The notes beneath the pieces are model-generated. The model was not told the origin of the DNA, did not search any database, and saw only the letters and a program-made list of their open reading frames with translations. Made by a program: the position numbers and the translations under genes. From the NCBI GenBank assembly GCA_002296125.1, contig DBHI01000103.1:1-12085 (forward strand): a DNA stretch of 12,085 nt. Reading direction: 5' to 3'. This DNA is from Anaerolineales bacterium UBA832. GTDB taxonomy: Bacteria; Chloroflexota; Anaerolineae; Anaerolineales; UBA11657. This document shows positions 1 through 5,789 of this stretch, piece by piece (within the stretch, counting starts at the first letter, position 1; each line of letters starts with the position of its first letter).

Positions 1-327
1 TCTTAAATCACCAAATGTATCGTTTAAATAAAGTTTTAAACCTGAACTATTATTAGACAATGCGGAGACAGTAGCAGTATTCTTACTAGTACCGGCTACA
101 TGAATTCCATAATCACAATGCGCGTTCCCTTGCGCATTGTCTAATATAGTATTAAGACTACTAGAATCAATAATAGGAGGCGACGTGTTTGGCATAGCCA
201 AGACGCAAGTATAGCCACCAGCTAGTGCACTAGAAGTACCACTAGACCAATCCTCTTTATATGTATGTCCTGGGTCCCTAAAGTGTACATGGGGATCAAC
301 AAGTCCTGGTAAACGTATCAAAGACAC
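1..327 (-). CDS. pyrC: dihydroorotase, CAD-like, N-terminal part (cut by left edge)
   Basis: Dihydroorotase interconverts carbamoyl-aspartate and dihydroorotate in pyrimidine synthesis. The first 109 codons are visible; the gene runs off the left edge. The protein opens with LPGLVDPHVHFRDPG, the amidohydrolase metal-binding signature (H13 and H15 as zinc ligands, R17 for substrate). MPNTSPP follows near residue 45, then GLKLYLNDTF with K98 at the position of the carbamylated bridging lysine. From memory, these segments and their spacing resemble the dihydroorotase domain of eukaryotic CAD (LPGLIDVHVH, AMPNTRPP, GLKLYLNETF) more than the E. coli PyrC type. The proposed start is GTG at 325-327: the frame is closed just upstream by the TAA of the preceding gene, and no ATG is available. 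No clear ribosome site is seen, so translation may be coupled to the SGNH gene, which ends 3 nt upstream. Whether an aspartate transcarbamoylase domain is fused behind it cannot be seen. Confidence 0.88.
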   Translation of the reverse strand, partial: MSLIRLPGLVDPHVHFRDPGHTYKEDWSSGTSSALAGGYTCVLAMPNTSPPIIDSSSLNTILDNAQGNAHCDYGIHVAGTSKNTATVSALSNNSSGLKLYLNDTFGDLR

Positions 328-330
328 TAT

Positions 331-1500
331 TTATTCACTATTTTCAGAAATGAGATTGGTTCTTTCTATAACTTGATAAATCATACTTGACAACTCCTTA
401 TTACCTAATTGTGTATAATGAACATCATCCATAAAATTACTCGCTGTCTTCTCAAAGATGGAGTCCGCATCTACTAAATACACATCTGTTTGCTCGATTA
501 TATACCTAATTGAATTATTAAATGATTGCATAGCAATTCGCATTGATTCAGAACTAGGATAAGAAATATGAAAAAAGTTTGTCCGATCCATACAAAATGC
601 TCTAGGAAATTTTAGTAATGCATTTTCTTGACTAGAAAGATCTCGTTTGTATAAGCTCGGTTGAGTAATTAAAACAACGTCTGCTCCATCACTTTTGATT
701 TTCAAAACTAGTCTTTCGATATTAATTTGAAAAGATTTTATAGATCTGAATTCTTCCACAGTATAGTCTGTTACCTTAAATCTTAAGCTAGAATACCAAT
801 TGTCTCGCACAACGCTGTAGTATCTACCAAACAAGTATTCAGCAAAACTTGGAGGTTGCGCTCCATTTATAGCAGCACCATAATAGTGGCTGTAATCTTC
901 TTTGTACTCACCAAGCGAATAATCGCTACCAACACAACTGCGAATTAAATCATTAATACCGTGCATAATGATTACAAGGTCAGGATCATACAAATAATAC
1001 ATAGTTGAGTAAGCTATCAAAGAATGCCTGGAAGTCCACCACATACGAGCACCATTAATTATCTCAATTTCACTGTTAGGATAAGCTTCTAACAGTGAAT
1101 CCTCTAAAAAAGTATGGTAATCAGTAGAGGTAGATCCACCAAGTATTAGAATACGATAATTAGTACCACTACCATATTCTGAGCTTATTTCTGGTGGAGG
1201 CATTTGTAGAAATGGATCGAACTTATACGTCCTTGTATAGTAATAATATGCAGAGGAAAATAAATAAAGTAATGATATTAGCAATAAGCCTTGCTTAAAC
1301 ACCCTAATTATCGATGCACTAATAGCTCTAACAAAAATTACAGGTAGCACAAAAGGTATTAACATTATTAAAAGAAAACCAAAGTGCTGCCTAGAGTACC
1401 CTAGAATCCAAGGCGTTTCTGATGCATGAAAAAGCCAGCCAATATACACAACTAGATATATTAGATAGTAAATCCATATTGTGACCTTAGTCTTATTCAT
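331..1500 (-). CDS. membrane-anchored SGNH/GDSL-family hydrolase
   Basis: The 389-residue protein has about three N-terminal membrane helices (roughly residues 7-26, 40-58 and 70-88) and then a soluble domain. Family hallmarks are in order: block I is ILILGGSTS with S123 as nucleophile, block II glycine is G150 (IINGARMW), block III is GIND with N183 and D184, and block V is D358-D-V-H361. SGNH enzymes are esterases, lipases or carbohydrate acyl-esterases; this membrane-tethered form most likely acts on a surface glycan or lipid, but the substrate cannot be read from sequence. The ATG at 1498-1500 has no evident Shine-Dalgarno site. A TATAAT-like box on the minus strand (1536-1541) would place a transcript start about 30 nt upstream, without a convincing -35. 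The stop lies 3 nt before the dihydroorotase start, so the two genes are probably co-transcribed although their functions look unrelated. Confidence 0.85.
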   Translation of the reverse strand: MNKTKVTIWIYYLIYLVVYIGWLFHASETPWILGYSRQHFGFLLIMLIPFVLPVIFVRAISASIIRVFKQGLLLISLLYLFSSAYYYYTRTYKFDPFLQMPPPEISSEYGSGTNYRILILGGSTSTDYHTFLEDSLLEAYPNSEIEIINGARMWWTSRHSLIAYSTMYYLYDPDLVIIMHGINDLIRSCVGSDYSLGEYKEDYSHYYGAAINGAQPPSFAEYLFGRYYSVVRDNWYSSLRFKVTDYTVEEFRSIKSFQINIERLVLKIKSDGADVVLITQPSLYKRDLSSQENALLKFPRAFCMDRTNFFHISYPSSESMRIAMQSFNNSIRYIIEQTDVYLVDADSIFEKTASNFMDDVHYTQLGNKELSSMIYQVIERTNLISENSE

Positions 1501-1602
1501 AGCACAAATGTAGTTTATTCACTTAAAATCCAAGAATTATATTACTTTATAAAATAATATAGTAACAGAAACACACATTAACGTCAGTACTAAAATCAAT
1601 TA

Positions 1603-1794
1603 TCATGGTAGGACATTCCAGAAGTAGACAAAAAAACCAACACCAACAAGACAGAAAAAAATAAGGTTCCGTACTCGCTTTTGCAGTATACCCCAGATAA
1701 GTACTACGACATTACCAACAAAGCGAATTAGCCAAATGACTCCTAGAATACCAATAACAGCAAAGATAATATATATTAGTAAATTAATATTCAT
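1603..1794 (-). CDS. possible small two-helix membrane protein
   Basis: This 63-residue ORF is almost wholly hydrophobic, with two likely membrane helices (about residues 4-37, possibly one long or kinked helix, and 44-60) split by a basic QKRVRN turn that would sit in the cytoplasm. I do not recognise a family. A GAGGT directly abuts the ATG, which is too close for an ordinary Shine-Dalgarno, and no better start exists in frame. The ORF fills the gap between the SGNH and MOSC genes on the same strand, with about 100 bp and 70 bp of spacer. Being a chance ORF in AT-rich DNA remains possible, but the regular pattern of two hydrophobic segments around a positive loop favours a real gene. Confidence 0.5.
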   Translation of the reverse strand: MNINLLIYIIFAVIGILGVIWLIRFVGNVVVLIWGILQKRVRNLIFFCLVGVGFFVYFWNVLP

Positions 1795-1863
1795 ACCTCA
1801 AATATACACCCAACGAATAAAATTTTCCAACAGATGAATTGCTGCTGTTTATATACAGACAAG

Positions 1864-2418
1864 TCACCAAACATACTCTAAATTCTTACATGTACCGTTA
1901 GGAATATTTACATTTATTGCATCACCTGCTTGCACTAATCCCCCAACTAATACAACTCCCATAACACCCGCTTTACACACAACATTGCCTTTACAATCGT
2001 AATAAACTAATTCTTTCAACAAACCTTCCTGAAAGCGATCAATCTGAGAGCAGGGATTTCGTAATGCAGTCAACTGAATCACTACATTACTTCCTATGAA
2101 AAGTTTTGTATTGGTTGGACACTTAAGAAGATCAACACCTCGGGTAGTTATATTCTCACCTAGATAACCGGCTTTCACATCAAACCCTTTACGATTAACC
2201 TCATCAAATAATTCGGAATGCATCAAATGCACCTGCCTTATATTAACTTTATTAGGATTCTTTCCAACAAGATATCGATGTTTCACAGTCCTGCCTGCAT
2301 GCGCATCACCTTCAACACCTATACCAGCAATTAAATTGATTGTTAAACAACTACTCTTGCTAAAAGCATGTTTCTTACTTAAATTAACTGAAGTAACTAC
2401 ACCTTCTATCAAATTCAT
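1864..2418 (-). CDS. MOSC-domain protein
   Basis: This 184-residue stand-alone MOSC protein resembles the C-terminal domain of molybdenum cofactor sulfurases and the YiiM-type proteins. Visible family features are GIGVEGDAHAG (residues 32-42), NIRQVHLMH (59-67), GYLGENITTRGVDL (84-97), the TALRNPC segment with conserved C123, and GVMGVVLVGG near the end, followed by a beta-type AGD. MOSC domains bind molybdenum cofactor or related compounds through this Cys and may carry sulfur. Some protect against base analogues or N-hydroxylated compounds. No other molybdenum-cofactor gene is in the window. The ATG at 2416-2418 is supported by AAGGGG (2425-2430) six bases upstream. A four-pair ACCC/GGGT hairpin (2424-2436) overlaps that site and could partly occlude it. 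Confidence 0.9.
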   Translation of the reverse strand: MNLIEGVVTSVNLSKKHAFSKSSCLTINLIAGIGVEGDAHAGRTVKHRYLVGKNPNKVNIRQVHLMHSELFDEVNRKGFDVKAGYLGENITTRGVDLLKCPTNTKLFIGSNVVIQLTALRNPCSQIDRFQEGLLKELVYYDCKGNVVCKAGVMGVVLVGGLVQAGDAINVNIPNGTCKNLEYVW

Positions 2419-2741
2419 ATCAAACCCCTTTTGGGTCTACTGATCTACATCATTTCCACTCAAAAACCCCAGTCAAAATGAGGAATGACACGGTAAAAAT
2501 GTCCATAATTATGATCATTACTGGTATAGCAGATAGAATATTTGATTATCAATTTAGCTAGCTTCCAGACGGGTATGTCCACACCTACTAGTACAGTCCT
2601 TGTAATCTCAGATATATTATCCATAATATTCCACTTCACGTTTGTAATGTTGTCTAATTGTATAGTATTCTAATGATCACAAACATACTTAACTGCGAAA
2701 AAGACAAGTATTTGTTACAATGAGAGGTGATTTGGTGATCT
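2419..2741. promoter_or_regulatory. divergent intergenic region between MOSC and CIA30 genes
   Basis: This 323-bp stretch lies between two divergent genes and should hold both promoters. No credible gene was found; the longest noticed ORF, on the plus strand from 2478, has only 27 codons. Toward the MOSC gene a minus-strand TTGACT (2471-2476) could be a -35, but the matching -10 is poor (ATGATG). Toward the CIA30 gene, TTACAAT at 2715-2721 resembles a -10 without a good -35. A perfect AT-rich dyad, ATATTAT-CC-ATAATAT at 2614-2629, could be an operator. No terminator or structured RNA was recognised. Confidence 0.4.
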
Positions 2742-3605
2742 ATGCAATACTATGTAAATCGAAAAAGCATTATAATATTTATCCTTATAATCTTGACCAT
2801 ATGTAATGCATCCTGCCAACCACGCAGTGGCATAAAAGAAGTTCTAGTAACAAAAATAGTCCAAACACATATCACTGAGACAAAACCTTATACACTCCCA
2901 ACCAATACTCCTATACCTACAAGCAGTCCAATACATACAATTACTTCAATACCTACAAATACTAATAAATCAAAACTAACCAATACAAAAACATCAACTC
3001 CTTCCTATACAACTACAGATACAGATACAACTACAGCTACACCCACTCCTACTCCAACTCCTACGAAAGAAGTAATTAGCTTTCCATTCAATATAGACAG
3101 TGGAAAACACTGGCGATATGTTAGTGATAGGGTCATGGGAGGAGTATCAAATGGTCAGGTTTCGCTTGAACAAAATGGAGAAGAAATCTATGCCAGACTT
3201 ACAGGTAATGTAAGCACTAGAAATAATGGTGGGTTTATTCAATTAAATTCTTCAAGTTCGTTATACAATGATCCATTAATGATTCAATCAGTTCGTAATT
3301 CTGAAAAAGATGGCAAAAAACTCCAAGGTGTGCGACTAAAAGTGCGTGGCAATGGAGAGATTTATTATATTTTCATTCAAACCAATGAGATCAGATCGGT
3401 TAGTGACTACTATCAATCCTCATTTGTGGCTAATGCTGACTGGGAAATGATTTATTTACCATTTAATAAATTTATACGTAAACGATCAGATGTTATTATA
3501 GACACAAAGCTAGAAGCCAAAAGCATAAGAAGTTTCGGGATTATGGCTTACGGTCGTGATTTTATAGCTGATCTATCGGTCTCAACAGTAGATTTTTACT
3601 ATTGA
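2742..3605 (+). CDS. exported CIA30-domain protein with Thr/Pro-rich linker
   Basis: The 287-residue protein starts with a signal peptide: basic VNRK at residues 5-8, a hydrophobic core at 9-20, and Cys at 21 and 25. It may be a lipoprotein, but NAS-C25 is an unusual lipobox, so simple secretion or anchoring is also possible. A Thr/Pro/Ser-rich spacer covers about residues 48-109. The rest (113-286) matches the CIA30 fold (complex I intermediate-associated protein 30, NDUFAF1): SDRVMGGVS (128-136), NNGGF (161-165), GVRLKVRGNGE (197-206 region), a YYQSSF strand, then W234 and LPF. CIA30 is a galactose-binding-like beta-sandwich. In mitochondria it helps assemble complex I, while bacterial versions outside that pathway have no settled role. 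Here it is extracellular, so ligand or carbohydrate binding is plausible. The ATG at 2742 has GGTG and GAGGTGA upstream, at short and long spacing respectively. Its stop overlaps the convergent peptidase gene by 7 bp. Confidence 0.85.
   Translation: MQYYVNRKSIIIFILIILTICNASCQPRSGIKEVLVTKIVQTHITETKPYTLPTNTPIPTSSPIHTITSIPTNTNKSKLTNTKTSTPSYTTTDTDTTTATPTPTPTPTKEVISFPFNIDSGKHWRYVSDRVMGGVSNGQVSLEQNGEEIYARLTGNVSTRNNGGFIQLNSSSSLYNDPLMIQSVRNSEKDGKKLQGVRLKVRGNGEIYYIFIQTNEIRSVSDYYQSSFVANADWEMIYLPFNKFIRKRSDVIIDTKLEAKSIRSFGIMAYGRDFIADLSVSTVDFYY
2885..3066 (+). repeat. low-complexity ACA/CCT-rich tract coding for the Thr/Pro linker
   Basis: The segment is dominated by short imperfect triplet and hexamer repeats (ACA, ACT, CCT, GATACA), ending in an alternating Thr-Pro run. 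It encodes the flexible spacer between signal peptide and CIA30 domain. Such tracts often vary in length between strains by slippage. Confidence 0.7.
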
Positions 3606-4888
3606 CCAGAAACTGTCAAGCTAGCCACTGTGTCAGCAACAACTTCAGCTAAAATAGGCATTGCTTCATTCCATGAAATCCCATAAACATTCTCAAAAAT
3701 CTGATTGAAGTCTTCCTCTGTAACTTCACCCACACCATATAAAGCAGCGCGTGTATTCAATCCCATTGATGATGTTGGTCCACCAATAGCACTTAGTGCT
3801 TCAACAGTCAAATAACCTATCGTATAACCAAGTGCATATTCAGGACTTTTCCCTGGTAAACAGTCTCTATCCATGTAAAAATCAAGAATTGCATCGGCAG
3901 AGTAATCATTAAAACCCTCAACAGGATGGCCTTTGACCTGCATTTCACGTAGTTGCAAGTATTCTTCTAAGCTATCCGAACCTACAGCAAGTCCTGCTAA
4001 ATGAGCCTGACCTTCCCCTAGCCAACATGCTGACGGCATAGTCTGGTGTCCTCTATTAGGGTCTTTCGTTCCTATCCACGGAGCGGCTTGAACTGCATGC
4101 GTATATTCATGGATCTGTAAAGGCCCGAAACGGTATGGATCCGAAGCATCCGGTGGATAAATACCCACAACACCTACACCTGTATTAGCGTCAAAGATAC
4201 CTGAATTTGCACCTGTACAAGCTTCAGGAATATGTTGACAAGGAGCATCTACCGACCTCTCCATACCTTTAGAATAAAACGGCATTTTCTTGAATTTTGA
4301 CACCGCCCAAGGCTTATCTTCAAAACTATAAAAGAAAGCGACATATTCAGATGGCTGAGGAAATTGTTTCCAGAAAGCTATTGCATTTCTGTAGGCATCT
4401 TCATTTTCATTGTAATATAGTGTAGTATTAGGTCCAACAAGTATTTTTAACTCTACTAAAGAATGTGAACTTTCATAATTTGATCTAACTTCATTTTTAG
4501 TACTCTCCCATACTATTTGGGGAATCTCTTCACTTAGCGAAACTATATTAGAAAAAACAATTGGAGACACAAATGGAGTAGAAGATGGAATTGGCACTAA
4601 TGTAGCAGACTGATCAACCTCATCTTCAGAATCCGAGTCTGGCACATCAGTACCAATCGATTCTGGCACATCAGTAGCCAGATAAGTTGAAACTGCTGTA
4701 CTAGTCTGAACTAAATCTGCAGTAGATTCAGATGATACTACTACAGCAGTACCCGCAGAAATTGTCACTTCTGTTTCTGAGAAGTTCGCTACAGTTTCCA
4801 GGGGTGGAGATTGCCTCGAATTATCTAATCCATACTCACACCCAGCCAATAATGTAACAATTACTAGAATCAATAATTTGTTTCTCAT
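3599..4888 (-). CDS. lipoprotein with HEXXH zinc-metallopeptidase-like domain
   Basis: The start is set at ATG 4886-4888, not the ATG 48 bases upstream: AAAAGGA (4897-4903) lies 8 nt before it, and the protein then begins with a classic lipoprotein signal peptide, MRNKLLILVIV followed by LLAGC with C17 as the lipidated residue. This gives 429 residues. Residues about 25-110 are a Ser/Thr/Val/Asp-rich spacer. The catalytic-type domain shows IHEYTHAVQ with H260, E261 and H264, and 28 residues later WLGEGQAHLAG with E292. This HEXXH...E arrangement fits gluzincin-like zinc peptidases. I do not recognise a named family, and nothing shows the substrate. It would act on the outer face of the membrane. 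Its stop overlaps the end of the CIA30 gene by 7 bp; upstream it diverges from the DsrE gene. It is not obviously homologous to the other HEXXH lipoprotein in this window apart from the motif. Confidence 0.82.
   Translation of the reverse strand: MRNKLLILVIVTLLAGCEYGLDNSRQSPPLETVANFSETEVTISAGTAVVVSSESTADLVQTSTAVSTYLATDVPESIGTDVPDSDSEDEVDQSATLVPIPSSTPFVSPIVFSNIVSLSEEIPQIVWESTKNEVRSNYESSHSLVELKILVGPNTTLYYNENEDAYRNAIAFWKQFPQPSEYVAFFYSFEDKPWAVSKFKKMPFYSKGMERSVDAPCQHIPEACTGANSGIFDANTGVGVVGIYPPDASDPYRFGPLQIHEYTHAVQAAPWIGTKDPNRGHQTMPSACWLGEGQAHLAGLAVGSDSLEEYLQLREMQVKGHPVEGFNDYSADAILDFYMDRDCLPGKSPEYALGYTIGYLTVEALSAIGGPTSSMGLNTRAALYGVGEVTEEDFNQIFENVYGISWNEAMPILAEVVADTVASLTVSGQ
4630..4676. repeat. 24-bp tandem duplication in the peptidase linker
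   Basis: TCTGGCACATCAGTA occurs at 4638-4652 and again at 4662-4676, a period of 24 bp or eight codons. It encodes a repeated TDVP(E/D)S block in the disordered spacer of the lipoprotein. In-frame, so harmless; typical of slippage-driven linker growth. Confidence 0.75.
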
Positions 4889-4916
4889 AAAATAATTCCT
4901 TTTCAATGATCCCTTA

Positions 4917-4977
4917 TGTCTATAATTGATAACCATTATAATATACTTGCTATTGAAAATTTATTTTGTCTATAATT
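4917..4977. repeat. two direct copies of TGTCTATAATT, 50 bp apart
   Basis: Exact 11-bp copies lie at 4917-4927 and 4967-4977 in the region between the divergent peptidase and DsrE genes. The second contains the proposed -10 of the DsrE gene; the first lies in the peptidase leader. They could be paired regulator sites or a chance repeat in AT-rich DNA. Confidence 0.4.
4947..4976 (+). promoter_or_regulatory. candidate promoter for the DsrE-family gene
   Basis: TTGCTA (4947-4952) and a perfect TATAAT (4971-4976) are separated by 18 bp, fitting a sigma-70 type promoter. It would start transcription near 4983 and give a leader of about 60 nt that carries AGGAG at 5029-5033. The -10 lies in one of two copies of TGTCTATAATT. 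Confidence 0.4.
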
Positions 4978-5045
4978 ACTTGCCTCTAAATCTACGTAAG
5001 TGTATAACAGAACTCATATACATATATTAGGAGTTAATAAAACTC

Positions 5046-5435
5046 ATGAGTAAACACTTCTTCATAAAGTTAGTAACTAGCCCAGATGTTGACCAATTCA
5101 AGTGTATAGTAGGATTAGGATGTACAGCACAAGCCATCAATGACGGACACAAAGTAGATGTATTCTTCGCAGCGGGTGCAGTCCAATTGCTACATGCAGA
5201 ATATATTTCCGCTCTAGACAAAACAATGGAAGATTCAACTAAGATATGCCAAGGTTTTCTTAAGACAATCATTAATGGAGCCAACAGCATTCATTGCTCA
5301 ACAGCATCACAAGGTTATTTTGGAGTCAGTCAAGATTCACCTAATTCTCTCATCAAGGGAATTGATTTAATCTGGAGTGGTCCTGATGGAGTAATTGCCT
5401 TAGCATCAGATGCAGAAGTCATATTAACCTACTGA
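5046..5435 (+). CDS. DsrE-family protein
   Basis: The 129-residue cytoplasmic protein has no signal peptide and matches the DsrE/DsrF-like fold. It shows an opening strand KLVTSP, a helix with GLGCTAQAINDGHKV, the strand VDVFFAAGAV (residues 37-46), GANSIHCSTASQGYFGV with C84, and a closing ALASDAEVILTY. DsrE-like proteins pass persulfide sulfur through a conserved Cys in sulfur oxidation or tRNA thiolation relays, and many stand-alone members are of unknown role. C84 sits where the reactive Cys is expected; C20, C26 and C68 are also present. No partner genes (DsrF, DsrH, TusE, rhodanese) are visible, so sulfur relay is an inference from the family. The start has AGGAG 12 nt upstream, a rather long spacing. 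The gene is monocistronic here, converging with a small membrane-protein gene 38 bp downstream. Confidence 0.8.
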   Translation: MSKHFFIKLVTSPDVDQFKCIVGLGCTAQAINDGHKVDVFFAAGAVQLLHAEYISALDKTMEDSTKICQGFLKTIINGANSIHCSTASQGYFGVSQDSPNSLIKGIDLIWSGPDGVIALASDAEVILTY

Positions 5436-5473
5436 CCATAATTATGTGGAACTAACTGACTGAAAGATACTAC

Positions 5474-5668
5474 TTATAAATCGTCTTCCGGATTATTTGT
5501 AAACTTTTTTGAATTCCAACCAAATTTGAACACAACGAAACCTATAAGGAAAGCAGACCATATGCGGAAGATAGGTTCTGGCATTGGCTCACCCAATGAA
5601 GTATGTATAGTTGTGTTAAAAAAAACTGTAACCAGTCCTAAAATAATAGTATATAGCGTTCTAGACAT
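5474..5668 (-). CDS. small two-helix membrane protein
   Basis: The 64-residue protein has two predicted membrane segments (about residues 4-20 and 34-50) joined by a loop containing GEPMPEP, and a charged tail ending EDDL. I do not recognise a family; PEP and the tail look like simple inner-membrane protein features. The ATG at 5666-5668 has the repeated AAGGTAAGG upstream, with good spacing for the first copy, so translation is credible. It lies downstream of the large propeller lipoprotein on the same strand with a 121-bp gap, and may be the last gene of that operon or be separately transcribed. Confidence 0.65.
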   Translation of the reverse strand: MSRTLYTIILGLVTVFFNTTIHTSLGEPMPEPIFRIWSAFLIGFVVFKFGWNSKKFTNNPEDDL

Positions 5669-5789
5669 AATACCTTACCTTATTGCCTATAAAACATGAC
5701 ATGATTCTATCAGAATTTTTAGTATCAATATTATTACCAGGAACCCTTCTAATGATCACGCTACTCTACATCAGATATTACCTGATTCA

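Noticed and set aside
2478..2561. 27-codon ORF in the 323-bp intergenic region
   Set aside because: Very short, no ribosome site, and no recognisable features.
2890..3066. Short periodic repeats considered as a CRISPR array
   Set aside because: They are imperfect 3-6 bp coding repeats inside a Thr/Pro linker with no conserved repeat-spacer structure.
5027..5290. Minus-strand ORF of 87 codons opposite the DsrE gene
   Set aside because: It is antisense to a convincing DsrE-family gene and its translation shows no domain-like pattern.
5700..5725. ATTCT-ATC-AGAAT followed by five T on the plus strand, terminator-like
   Set aside because: The stem is only five AT-rich pairs, and no plus-strand gene ends nearby except DsrE almost 270 bp upstream.
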